Assembly (NCBI RefSeq): GCF_000215955.2
Contig: NZ_AFNV02000001.1
Span: 186,001-250,000 of the forward strand
DNA length: 64,000 nucleotides
Source: Salinisphaera shabanensis E1L3A
Lineage (GTDB): Bacteria > Pseudomonadota > Gammaproteobacteria > Nevskiales > Salinisphaeraceae
Reading direction: 5' to 3'
The stretch's first letter is position 1. Every line of letters begins with the position of its first letter. Below, one piece after another: positions 9,148-17,178 of the stretch. Made by a program: the position numbers and the translations under genes. Below the pieces are notes generated by a model that was not told the DNA's origin, did not search any database, and saw only the letters and a list, made by a program, of their open reading frames with translations.

Positions 9148-9528
9148 TCAGCACGCAAACAGAACCAGCGCGCGGCCGGCACAGATCGTGCGCCCGTCGC
9201 TGCCGGTGCATGTGGTATCCAGATCGACGAGTGCCTTGTCGCGACGCAGGCGGCTGATGCGCACCTCCACGGTGAGCGTTTCGCCGATACGGCCCATGTC
9301 CTCGAATTGCATATCCTGCTTGAGATAGTTCGTGCCGTGGCCCGGCAGCTGCTCTCCCAACAAATACGAAAACAAGGCGGCGACAAGTGGCTCGGGCACC
9401 TGCGCGGGCGCTTGATCGAGCGACATCATGTCGCACCACTGCGCCATGTCTGTCGCACTGAAACAGCGAGTCGTCGTCGCACGATCGCCCACGGCCAGGG
9501 CATCGAAGCGCGGCATCTGTTCGCTCAT
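9148..9528 (-). CDS. MaoC-like hot-dog protein, catalytic motif degenerate
   Basis: 126 residues of the hot-dog fold, related to MaoC dehydratases. The usual hydratase signature (Asp-x4-His, as in GDHNPIHVD of the neighbouring gene) is not present; the equivalent region reads SLDQAPAQVPEPL. The C-terminal half (GETLTVEVRISRLRRDKALVDL) is typical of the fold. It therefore looks like a non-catalytic or structurally supportive partner. The start at 9528 overlaps the stop of the next MaoC gene by four bases (ATGA). The adjacent pair suggests a heteromeric dehydratase, as known for paired MaoC proteins in steroid side-chain degradation. Confidence 0.78.
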   Translation of the reverse strand: MSEQMPRFDALAVGDRATTTRCFSATDMAQWCDMMSLDQAPAQVPEPLVAALFSYLLGEQLPGHGTNYLKQDMQFEDMGRIGETLTVEVRISRLRRDKALVDLDTTCTGSDGRTICAGRALVLFAC

Positions 9529-9962
9529 CGGCTGTCCTTTGTCGACGGCAACACCTGGCATAGGCCGTCCAGACACAGCTGCCCGTCCGTCTTCAAAACG
9601 CGTGTCGAAAGCTCCAGAACACCGGCGTCGGCATGGCCCTCGCTGACGAGTTCGATCCGCAGCGGCTCATCGGCATAGGCGGGCGCCGGAAACTTGAGCG
9701 TCTGTGCCTGCAACCGACCGTCCGCACATAGAGAGTCGACGAAAACACGTACCGCGCTGAACAAAAGCATGCCGTGCGATACGGTAGCGCCAAAGCGGCT
9801 GTGTGCCGCATAAGCCGGATCGACATGGATCGGATTATGGTCGCCGCTCAATTCGGCGAACTTATCGAAGTCCGCCTGTGTGAGCACAAGCTCGCGCTCG
9901 AACCGCCGACCGGCATATAAATCGGCGCGAGCCTGATTGCTCACGTTGTCACGTATTTTCAC
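9525..9962 (-). CDS. MaoC-family (R)-specific enoyl-CoA hydratase-like protein
   Basis: About 145 residues. The N-terminal half carries the complete hydratase-2 motif SGDHNPIHVDPAYA followed by FGATVSHGMLL, with the catalytic Asp and His. It should hydrate or dehydrate an enoyl/3-hydroxyacyl-CoA. There is no ATG before the motif; GTG at 9962 (preceded by AGGTG) gives a normal N-terminus and overlaps the end of the acyl-CoA ligase gene by 14 bases. GTG at 9944 is an alternative. It is translationally coupled to the degenerate MaoC protein downstream and probably acts as its catalytic partner. Confidence 0.82.
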   Translation of the reverse strand: MKIRDNVSNQARADLYAGRRFERELVLTQADFDKFAELSGDHNPIHVDPAYAAHSRFGATVSHGMLLFSAVRVFVDSLCADGRLQAQTLKFPAPAYADEPLRIELVSEGHADAGVLELSTRVLKTDGQLCLDGLCQVLPSTKDSR

Positions 9963-11466
9963 GTAGCACCTGTTTGGTGACCTTGCCGAGGGCATTGCGT
10001 GGCAGTGCGTCCACCTGCGTGAACGTCTTGGGTACCTTGTAAGCGGCAAGACGATCACGACAGAACGCGCGCAGCGTATCCGCATCCGGTATCGGTCCAT
10101 CCGGCCTTACACCATAGAAGGCGGCGCCAACCTCGCCCCATCGCTCGTCGGACGCCGCGACCACCGCGACTTCCGTGATCGCCTCGTGCTGGCCGAGCAC
10201 ATACTCAACTTCTGCGGGATATACGTTTTCACCGCCGGAGATATACATATCCTTCAAGCGATCGACGATGAAATAGTCGCCATCCGCATCGCAGCGGGCG
10301 ATATCGCCGCTATGAAGCCAGCCCTGTTCGTCGATAGCCTGTGCGGTCGCGTCAGGCTGGCCCCAGTAGCCGGGGGTGATATTCGGCCCGCGAATCCATA
10401 GTTCCCCCGCCTCACCAGCGTCGACATCGTCCCCGGCCAGATCGACGACCCTAACTTCGGTCAGCAGCTGCGGGCGGCCAACCGAGCCGATCTTTTCGAT
10501 CACCTTGTCTTCGTCGAGCAGAAAGACGGTCGGGCCGGTTTCGGTCATACCCATGCCGGTACGCACATGAATGCCCGCCTCCACATACTGTTTGGCGACA
10601 GCCAAAGACAGCGCTGCGCCACCACAGGCCCAGGAGCGCACACGCTTGAGCCGCTCACCACTGAAGCCGGGTTGGGCCAGAAGGGTCTGATAGACCGCGG
10701 GCACGCCGAAGAAAACCGTGGCCCTTTCCTCGAGCGCCTGTAGTGCCTGCTCGGGCTCGAAGCTGCGTGGCACCAGCACGCAGCCGCCGGCCAGAAATAC
10801 CGCCGACGAATAGAGATTGATACCGGCGGTATGAAACAGAGGCAACACGTTGAGCAACACGTCTCTGCTGGTGAGCTCTACCGCCAGGCCGATATTGAAA
10901 TAGTTGGCCATCATCATGCGGAAGGTCTGAATCACGCCCTTGGGCTTGCCCGTGGTGCCCGAGGTGTAGAGCAGATACCAGGGCGTGTCGGGATCTTTAT
11001 CCGGGTGGGCGCTCAAATCCGGATCAACATTAGCCAGGTCGCGCTGATAGTCGCGCTGATCGCCCGCTGCCGCGTCCAGAGCGACCAGGGTCAAACCAGG
11101 CTGGTCTTGCGCCAGCGTGGTAGCCGCATCGTTGAACTCCGTACCGAAAATCAATGCACGCGGCTCGCAGTCTGCGAGCAGCACAGCCAGCTCCGGCACG
11201 GCCAGACGCCAGTTCAATGGCACGAGGATCAGGCCAGCCTTGGCACAGCCGAACAACATGGCGAAGAACTCTGCCCGGCTGTGCCCCAGATAGGCCAGCC
11301 GGTCGCCTTCTGCAAGGCCCCAGTGCTGACGCGCAGCTGCGGCCAGACGCGCCGCCCGCTCGTTCAAGCCGGCATAGTCGTAGCGTTCGCCGCTGTCCAG
11401 ATCCTCCAACGCGGGCCGATCCGGCGTTACCCGCGCCCGATGGGCAAGCAGATCGAACATCTGCAT
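9949..11466 (-). CDS. AMP-forming acyl-CoA ligase
   Basis: 505-residue member of the ANL adenylate-forming superfamily, which activates a carboxylic acid with ATP and CoA. Visible motifs in order: P-loop YTSGTTGKPKGV (about residues 167-178), GMGMTETGP (about 305-313), the hinge region HSGDIARCDADGDYFIVDRLKDMYISGGENVYP, and the C-terminal lysine in NALGKVTKQ. A strong AAGGAGG site five bases ahead of the ATG fixes the start. The acid substrate cannot be read from sequence; the company of enoyl-CoA hydratase and MaoC genes indicates that the CoA ester is then beta-oxidised. Confidence 0.92.
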   Translation of the reverse strand: MQMFDLLAHRARVTPDRPALEDLDSGERYDYAGLNERAARLAAAARQHWGLAEGDRLAYLGHSRAEFFAMLFGCAKAGLILVPLNWRLAVPELAVLLADCEPRALIFGTEFNDAATTLAQDQPGLTLVALDAAAGDQRDYQRDLANVDPDLSAHPDKDPDTPWYLLYTSGTTGKPKGVIQTFRMMMANYFNIGLAVELTSRDVLLNVLPLFHTAGINLYSSAVFLAGGCVLVPRSFEPEQALQALEERATVFFGVPAVYQTLLAQPGFSGERLKRVRSWACGGAALSLAVAKQYVEAGIHVRTGMGMTETGPTVFLLDEDKVIEKIGSVGRPQLLTEVRVVDLAGDDVDAGEAGELWIRGPNITPGYWGQPDATAQAIDEQGWLHSGDIARCDADGDYFIVDRLKDMYISGGENVYPAEVEYVLGQHEAITEVAVVAASDERWGEVGAAFYGVRPDGPIPDADTLRAFCRDRLAAYKVPKTFTQVDALPRNALGKVTKQVLRENT

Positions 11467-11536
11467 TGGTGCCTCCTTTTTCTTTCTTTACGCCTCCGCG
11501 CCCACGGCCGACTCTTCGGCAAGGCGTACAGAACAG

Positions 11537-12292
11537 TCATCGCTTCAGAAAGGCAGCCATGCCCTGGTCTGCCTCGTCGCTATCGATCTGTTCGAGGAAA
11601 TGCTGATATTCAGCTTCCAGGCCCACCACCACCGTGGTTCTGTTCGGGCGGGTCAGCGCAAGCGTATGGCCGACGCTGGCCGGACGCGCGTCACGCACGG
11701 TACGCGCCACATCCAAGGCGCGTGTGCCCGTGTCGTCGGCGCCCGCTCGGTACTGCGCCAGCCCCAGGCGGTAGGCCTCGTCTGCGTCCACGACACGATT
11801 GGTAAGCTGGATATCCAGCGCCCGCGCGCGGCCGATGCGTTCCGGCATCAGCGTCGTCCAGCCCCCGTCCGGGCTAAAGCCCACCACGGTATACCAGGGC
11901 GCGAAGCGGGCCCCGTCGCCTACCACGGCGATATCGCAGGCCAACACCAGCCCTACCGAGCCACCGGTAACCAGGCCGTGTACGGCGGCCACGGTGGGTA
12001 TCGGCATATCGAGCAAATCCAGCAGTGCAGCGTTGAGCTCACCGACCACACGCTGCGCATAGCGCTTTCGGTCTGAACGATCCGTATCGTAGAAGCCGGC
12101 CACGTCCCCACCGGTAGAAAAAGAGGGGCCGCTGCCTTCCAGGATCAGCACTGTGGCGTCGGATTCGCGAATTTCGGCCAGCCCGTCTCGTATGGCACGA
12201 AGCAGTTCCGGCACGAGTGCGTTGTGGCGTTCCGGACGATTGAGCGTCAGGTGCGCGATACGGTCTTCGATACGAATACGCACCGCACTCAT
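11537..12292 (-). CDS. Enoyl-CoA hydratase/isomerase family protein
   Basis: 251 residues of the crotonase family, acting on acyl-CoA esters in the cytoplasm. Motifs: LNRPERHNAL at the start, the oxyanion-hole segment SFSTGGDVAGF near residue 56, and AAVHGLVTGGSVGLVLACD near residue 100. The usual hydratase Glu pair is not obvious, so isomerase, hydratase or another crotonase activity is possible. Its ATG overlaps the stop of the TetR regulator gene (ATGA). The acyl-CoA ligase gene follows 70 bases downstream, making this the first enzyme gene of the operon. Confidence 0.88.
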   Translation of the reverse strand: MSAVRIRIEDRIAHLTLNRPERHNALVPELLRAIRDGLAEIRESDATVLILEGSGPSFSTGGDVAGFYDTDRSDRKRYAQRVVGELNAALLDLLDMPIPTVAAVHGLVTGGSVGLVLACDIAVVGDGARFAPWYTVVGFSPDGGWTTLMPERIGRARALDIQLTNRVVDADEAYRLGLAQYRAGADDTGTRALDVARTVRDARPASVGHTLALTRPNRTTVVVGLEAEYQHFLEQIDSDEADQGMAAFLKR

Positions 12293-12930
12293 GGCTTTCT
12301 TTCCTGGCCATCAATGGCCAGGCCATGACGAAACAGATCGGAAATGGTGGCCACGACATCGTCGAAAGGCACGTCGCCCTCCCACAATGCATAGCGCAAT
12401 CCCAGAAAGTTCGACATGCCCATCAAGGCCCAGACCCGGACTTCGTTGTTACCCGAACGGATCTCGCCCTTGCGGGTAGCATCGGCGAGCATGCGCAGGT
12501 AGCCGCGACCGAAGGCCTCATAATATTCGCGGTAAATCGACTCATCCACGAACTGCGCCTCCTGCAGCACGCGATACAGGTACGGGTTCTCGTGCAGGTA
12601 TTCGAGAAATGCACGAAGCCCTTTTTCTTCCGCCTCCAGGCGGTCGCGTGCACCGACAACTTCCGCGGCCAGCCGGGCACGCACCTGATGGCCCATATCT
12701 CGGACCAGTTCGCGAAGAATCTCTTCCTTGCCTGCGAAGTAGTTATAAAACGTCCCTTGTGCGACCCCGGCCTCACGCGTGATGTCGCTGATGCCGGCAC
12801 GGTGATACCCCATCGCGCCGAAGGTCGATTCCGCCGCCTTGAGTACGCGAGCGCGCGTACGCGCACCGCGCGCTGTTTTCGGCGCGCCCGGGCCTGGGTG
12901 GGCCGCGGCACTGGCATAGCGGTTAGACAT
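12289..12930 (-). CDS. TetR-family transcriptional regulator
   Basis: 213 residues with an N-terminal helix-turn-helix typical of TetR (about residues 25-70): RVLKAAESTFGAMGYH, then GISDITREAGVAQGTFYNYF. The C-terminal half is a helical ligand-binding domain with no clear subfamily. It is the first gene of the minus-strand operon that it probably represses, with the acyl-CoA ligand of the pathway as likely inducer. An inverted repeat AGTGA-N8-TCACT lies 15 bases upstream of the start and is a reasonable autoregulatory site. Confidence 0.92.
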   Translation of the reverse strand: MSNRYASAAAHPGPGAPKTARGARTRARVLKAAESTFGAMGYHRAGISDITREAGVAQGTFYNYFAGKEEILRELVRDMGHQVRARLAAEVVGARDRLEAEEKGLRAFLEYLHENPYLYRVLQEAQFVDESIYREYYEAFGRGYLRMLADATRKGEIRSGNNEVRVWALMGMSNFLGLRYALWEGDVPFDDVVATISDLFRHGLAIDGQERKP

Positions 12931-12944
12931 CGGCGATAACCTTT

Positions 12945-12969
12945 AGTGAATTATGACTCACTCGTCACT
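12945..12969. promoter_or_regulatory. Candidate TetR operator
   Basis: Two overlapping inverted repeats, AGTGA-N8-TCACT (12945-12962) and TGAC-N6-GTCA (12954-12967), lie directly upstream of the tetR start in the region between tetR and the Liv-type transporter operon. Position and symmetry suit a TetR-family operator; binding is inferred. Confidence 0.45.
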
Positions 12970-13121
12970 TATAACGTAGGCCAGCGAGTCTAGCTACGTC
13001 AATAATTTACCACCGCCACGCCAGAACGTCGCCATCGTATATACATAAGGTTTTGATATTAATATATTTTAAATCAAATCGCGGCGCATGAGCTGCCCTA
13101 CACGGCAGGCGTGAAAACCGC

Positions 13122-13150
13122 TTGATCAAACGTGACTGAGGTGTCATATT
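13122..13150 (+). promoter_or_regulatory. Candidate sigma-70 promoter for the ABC importer operon
   Basis: TTGATC (13122-13127), 17 bases, then CATATT (13145-13150), 63 bases ahead of the substrate-binding protein start. An AT-rich block with a TTTGAT/ATCAAA inverted repeat (13052-13078) lies just upstream. Both boxes match consensus only in part. Confidence 0.35.
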
Positions 13151-13213
13151 CAGTTTCAACGCTTTTCGATACAACACAGCGCCCTGGCGGGGCCAATAAA
13201 TTAAGGAGATCCG

Positions 13214-14437
13214 ATGAAGCGTTCCATAACAGCGATTGCGTTCGCCTTCGCCTCGATCGTCGCCACGCCGGCGGCGCTGGCAGCCGATTCCATTCGTATT
13301 GCCCATGTCACCGGCTTTACCGGTCCGTTATCGGCTTATGCAGAACAGCTTCGTGTAGGCATGAAGATGGGCTTCGAATATGCCACCGACGGCTCGATGG
13401 AAATCGAGGGGCGTTCGATCGAGATCATCGACAAGGACACACAGCTCGACCCGGCTCGCGCCCGTGCGCTCGTTGAAGAAGCCTATGCCGAAGATGATGC
13501 GCATATCGTCGTCGGGCCGGTGTCCTCCGGTGTGGCTCTGGCCACGCTGCCGATCGCGCAGATGTACGAGCGCGTGATCATGCCGGAAGGCGTCGCCGAC
13601 GCGATTACCGGTAAGGACTGGAATCGCTATGTGTTCCGGGTGGGCCGCAACTCGTCGCAGGACGCGGTCTCCAATGCGGTTGCACTCGGCGCGCCGGGCG
13701 TGTGTGTTGCAACGATCGCGCAGGACTACGCATTCGGACGCGACGGCGTCGCCGCCTACAAGGAAGCCATGGAAGCCCAGGGCGGCCAGGTCGTGCACGA
13801 AGAGTATATGCCCACGGATGCGACCGATTTCACAGCGGCCGCACAACGCCTGTTCGGTGCACTGAAAGATCGCGACGGCTGCGACGAAGGCAAATACATC
13901 TTTGCAATCTGGGCCGGCAGTGCGAACCCGCTCAGTCGTATTCAGGATCTCAAGCCGGGCCGCTTCGGCATCAAGCTCGCGACGGGCGGCAATATCCTGC
14001 CGGCGCTGGTGAGTTACGCCGAATTCCCTGGCATGGAAGGTGCCGGCTTCTATTATTTCGAATCACCGGATAACAAGATCAACGACTGGTTCGTCGACGA
14101 GCATATGAAGCGCTTCGATGCCGCCCCGGATTTCTTTACCGCCCAGGGTTTTGCCCAGGCCATGGCCATCACCGCCGCAATCCGTAAAACAAACGGATCC
14201 ACCGAAACCGAAGACCTCATCGAGGCACTGGAAGGCCTGGGCTTCGACACGCCGAAGGGCCCGATGAACATCCGTTCTGCCGACCATCAGGCCATGCAAC
14301 AGATGTATCACTTCCGGATCGACGTGGAAGAGCGCGACGACTGGTTGGCCGATCGCACGGTCGAGGCGGGTGTCCCCACTCTGGTGCGCATTATCGATAC
14401 CGACGAAATGGATATCCCGGTGCGCAACAGTCGCTGA
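13214..14437 (+). CDS. ABC importer substrate-binding protein, branched-chain amino acid/amide (LivJ) family
   Basis: 407-residue periplasmic type I binding protein. A signal peptide ends at ALA-AD (about residue 23), followed by the family opening SIRIAHVTGFTGPLSAYAEQL. AAGGAG precedes the ATG. Two alpha/beta lobes fill the rest, as in LivJ-type receptors. These receptors bind amino acids but also urea, short acids and aromatic compounds; since the neighbouring genes activate and oxidise organic acids, a non-amino-acid ligand is plausible. A perfect 24-base palindrome after the stop separates it from the transporter genes and could keep the receptor in excess. Confidence 0.9.
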   Translation: MKRSITAIAFAFASIVATPAALAADSIRIAHVTGFTGPLSAYAEQLRVGMKMGFEYATDGSMEIEGRSIEIIDKDTQLDPARARALVEEAYAEDDAHIVVGPVSSGVALATLPIAQMYERVIMPEGVADAITGKDWNRYVFRVGRNSSQDAVSNAVALGAPGVCVATIAQDYAFGRDGVAAYKEAMEAQGGQVVHEEYMPTDATDFTAAAQRLFGALKDRDGCDEGKYIFAIWAGSANPLSRIQDLKPGRFGIKLATGGNILPALVSYAEFPGMEGAGFYYFESPDNKINDWFVDEHMKRFDAAPDFFTAQGFAQAMAITAAIRKTNGSTETEDLIEALEGLGFDTPKGPMNIRSADHQAMQQMYHFRIDVEERDDWLADRTVEAGVPTLVRIIDTDEMDIPVRNSR

Positions 14438-14460
14438 ATCAGTACAGCAACGGCGAACCA

Positions 14461-14484
14461 GCGAAGGCGCCATGGCGCCTTCGC
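14461..14484 (+). terminator. Hairpin attenuator after the binding-protein gene
   Basis: A perfect palindrome of two 12-base arms (GCGAAGGCGCCA and its complement) is followed by TTTGCG. The short T run suggests partial termination or 3'-end protection of the binding-protein message rather than full termination, since the transporter genes follow on the same strand. Confidence 0.6.
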
Positions 14485-14513
14485 TTTGCGACACCGCTAT
14501 CGGCAGGCCAGGC

Positions 14514-15365
14514 ATGCAACGAAACGATCTTGACGTGGCGACCGACACATCCACTGTCGACTCGCGAGCCGAGCCGGCGAACCGGTCCGGCCTCGAAATT
14601 CGCGATCTCAGCATCACGTTTGGCGGGCATACCGCAGTCGATCGGGTGTCCTGTGCTTTTCATGCCGGTACGCTGACATCGATCGTCGGCCCGAACGGCG
14701 CCGGCAAGACCACCCTGTTCAATCTCATCTCCGGCCAGCTGAACGCCACTGCGGGCAGCGTCAGGCTCTTTGATGAAGACATCACGGCACTCGGCGCACC
14801 CGCACGGGCCGACAAGGGCCTGGGACGCGCGTTCCAGCTTACGAATCTGTTCCCGGGTCTGACCGCCTTGGAGAACGTACGCCTGGCGGTGGCATCGCGT
14901 TACCGCATCGGCCATATCTTCTGGCAGATGGCTGCCCGACGACGCGATATCAGTGATCGCGCCGCCGCCTATCTCGAACAGGTGAACCTGGGTAAACGCG
15001 CCGACACGCCGGTCGCCAATCTTCCCCACGGTGATCAACGCAAGCTGGAAGTCGCACTGCTGCTCGCACTCGAACCGGAAGTATTCATGTTCGATGAGCC
15101 CACAGCCGGCATGAGCGTCGACGAGGTGCCGGTCATTCTCGACTTGATTGCCGACATCAAGAAACACCAGAACAAGATCATCCTGCTGGTCGAACACAAG
15201 ATGGACGTGGTGCGTTCGTTATCGGACCGCATCGTGGTGCTGCATAACGGCGAACTGGTCGCCGACGGCGAACCTGCACAGGTGATCGCCTCGCCCGTCG
15301 TGCAGCAGGTCTATCTGGGCACCAGTCCGGACCAACCCGCCGCAGCCGGGAGCGCTGTGTCATGA
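14514..15365 (+). CDS. livG: ABC importer ATP-binding protein, LivG family
   Basis: 283 residues. Walker A GPNGAGKTT (about residues 57-65), a Q-loop region GRAFQLTNLFPGLTALEN, Walker B EVFMFDEPTAGMS with the LivG-typical AGM after the catalytic Glu, and a switch His in LLVEHKMD. The signature motif is unusual: where LSGGQ is expected this protein has LPHGDQRKLEVA, which is normal for LivG. I chose the ATG at 14514; ATG 14472 lies inside the palindromic hairpin and is unlikely. The stop overlaps the start of the second ATPase gene (ATGA). Confidence 0.9.
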   Translation: MQRNDLDVATDTSTVDSRAEPANRSGLEIRDLSITFGGHTAVDRVSCAFHAGTLTSIVGPNGAGKTTLFNLISGQLNATAGSVRLFDEDITALGAPARADKGLGRAFQLTNLFPGLTALENVRLAVASRYRIGHIFWQMAARRRDISDRAAAYLEQVNLGKRADTPVANLPHGDQRKLEVALLLALEPEVFMFDEPTAGMSVDEVPVILDLIADIKKHQNKIILLVEHKMDVVRSLSDRIVVLHNGELVADGEPAQVIASPVVQQVYLGTSPDQPAAAGSAVS

Positions 15366-16087
15366 GCGAAGCCCTGCTTTCTTTGACACGGGTCTGCGCG
15401 GATATCGACCAGTACCATATCCTGCACGGCGTCGATCTCGCCGTGCCCAAAGGCGAGTTGACGATGCTGCTCGGCCGCAACGGGGCCGGCAAGAGTACGA
15501 CGCTGCGCACGATCATGGGGCTGACCACCGTCACCGGCGGCGATATCCGCTTCCAGGGCCAGCCCATCACCGGCCAGAGCACGCCGCGTATCGTGCGCCG
15601 CGGCATTGCCTTCGTGCCGGAAAACATGGGCATCTTCAGCCTGCTTACGGTACGCGAGAACATGGTTCTTGCGGCGATCGGCGGCACCATGGACCCGGCC
15701 CGGCTCGAATGGATTGTCGATCTGTTTCCGCCGCTGAAGCGGTTCTGGGACAAACCGGCCGGCAATCTGTCCGGGGGTCAGAAACAGATGCTCGCAATCG
15801 CCCGCGCCATCATCGAGCCGCGGGAACTGCTGTTGATCGATGAGCCCACCAAGGGGCTCGCACCCGCGATCATCGACGACCTCGCCGACGCGTTCGAACA
15901 GCTCAAGCGCCAGCAGGTGACCATTCTGCTGGTGGAACAGAACTTCAACTTCTCGCGCCGGCTCGGGCAATCGGCCGCGGTCATGAACGACGGTCGCGTG
16001 GTCTGGTCCGGCTCGATGACCGAACTCGCGCAAGACGACAATCTGCAGCATCAGCTATTGGGGCTGGGCATGGGCGAACATCAATGA
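15362..16087 (+). CDS. livF: ABC importer ATP-binding protein, LivF family
   Basis: 241 residues. Walker A GRNGAGKST, signature LSGGQKQMLAIARA, Walker B LLLIDEPTKGLAP and switch His replaced by Gln in LLVEQNFNF, as usual in LivF. It pairs with the LivG-like ATPase to power the two permeases that follow. Start fixed by the four-base overlap with the preceding gene; the first permease begins 16 bases after its stop. Confidence 0.92.
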   Translation: MSEALLSLTRVCADIDQYHILHGVDLAVPKGELTMLLGRNGAGKSTTLRTIMGLTTVTGGDIRFQGQPITGQSTPRIVRRGIAFVPENMGIFSLLTVRENMVLAAIGGTMDPARLEWIVDLFPPLKRFWDKPAGNLSGGQKQMLAIARAIIEPRELLLIDEPTKGLAPAIIDDLADAFEQLKRQQVTILLVEQNFNFSRRLGQSAAVMNDGRVVWSGSMTELAQDDNLQHQLLGLGMGEHQ

Positions 16088-16103
16088 AGACAGGAGCCTA
16101 GGC

Positions 16104-17165
16104 ATGGCGGCTGACGACGCGCGCATCGACGAACCCACCGGCCGCGCGGGCCCCATCGCCCGCTTTCATGCCTTTCGACGCGACAAACCGCATATTTTCG
16201 TTCTGCTGACGATGATGCTCGCGGCCCTCGCGATGATGGAACCGAGAATCTGGGTTGTGCTCACCATCAGCGGCCTGGCCATGGGCGCCATGGTCTTTCT
16301 CATGGCGTCCGGCATGACGCTCACCTTCGGCCTGATGAATGTGCTCAATCTGGCCCACGGCGCCTTTATTTCGCTGGGCGCATTCGCCGGCGCGAGCGTG
16401 CTGCTGTGGCTGAGCACACAGGCCAATCAGCCGTCGCTATGGACGAACCTGATCGCGATCCTGCCGGCGTTCTGTTTTGCGCTGCTTGTAGCGGGCCTGC
16501 TCGGGCTGGTGTTCGAGCGCCTGATCATCCGGCCGGTCTACGGCGATCATCTCAAGCAGATCCTGGTCACGGTGGGCGGCTCGATCATCATCATGGAGTT
16601 GATCCAGGTCGTCTGGGGCCCGAACGAACTGCCTGTCCCACGCCCCGACGCGCTCAAGGGCGCGGTGTTCCTGCCGGAATGGCTGCCGGTGGCCGGCGGT
16701 ATTGCCCTGGAGAAATACCGCCTGATCGCGGTCGTGCTCGGTCTGGCCATTTATGGACTGTTGAGCTGGATCATCGAACGCACGCGTGTGGGCATTCTCA
16801 TTCGTGCCGGCGTGGAAAGTCGCGAGATGGTTGAAATTCAGGGCTATCGCATTCGCCTGCTGTTTCTTGGCGTATTCATCGCCGGCTCTGCCCTGGCCGG
16901 CCTGGGCGGCACCCTGTGGGCGATGTATCGCGAAATCATCACCGCGCATATGGGAGATGAACTGATGATATCCGTGATCGTCGTCATCATTCTCGGCGGG
17001 CTGGGCTCGATCAAGGGGTGTTTCTACGGCTCCGTGCTCGTCGGGCTGATCAACCTCTATGTCGGTTATCTCGAGCCCCGTCTTGCGGCCGTCGCAACAG
17101 TGGCGCTGATGGTCGCCGTGTTGATGTGGCGCCCGCAAGGCCTGATCCCGGTCATCAAACTCTAG
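16104..17165 (+). CDS. livH: ABC importer permease, LivH family
   Basis: 353-residue integral membrane protein with about eight or nine hydrophobic helices. Family segments: GLMNVLNLAHGAFISLGAF in the second helix region, and GLGSIKGCFYGSVLVGL near the C-terminus. The N-terminus (about 35 residues, polar) is longer than in E. coli LivH. Gene order binding protein-ATPase-ATPase-permease-permease forms a complete importer. A good AGAGGAG site for the next gene overlaps its stop. Confidence 0.9.
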   Translation: MAADDARIDEPTGRAGPIARFHAFRRDKPHIFVLLTMMLAALAMMEPRIWVVLTISGLAMGAMVFLMASGMTLTFGLMNVLNLAHGAFISLGAFAGASVLLWLSTQANQPSLWTNLIAILPAFCFALLVAGLLGLVFERLIIRPVYGDHLKQILVTVGGSIIIMELIQVVWGPNELPVPRPDALKGAVFLPEWLPVAGGIALEKYRLIAVVLGLAIYGLLSWIIERTRVGILIRAGVESREMVEIQGYRIRLLFLGVFIAGSALAGLGGTLWAMYREIITAHMGDELMISVIVVIILGGLGSIKGCFYGSVLVGLINLYVGYLEPRLAAVATVALMVAVLMWRPQGLIPVIKL

Positions 17166-17178
17166 AGGAGCCGCCGTT

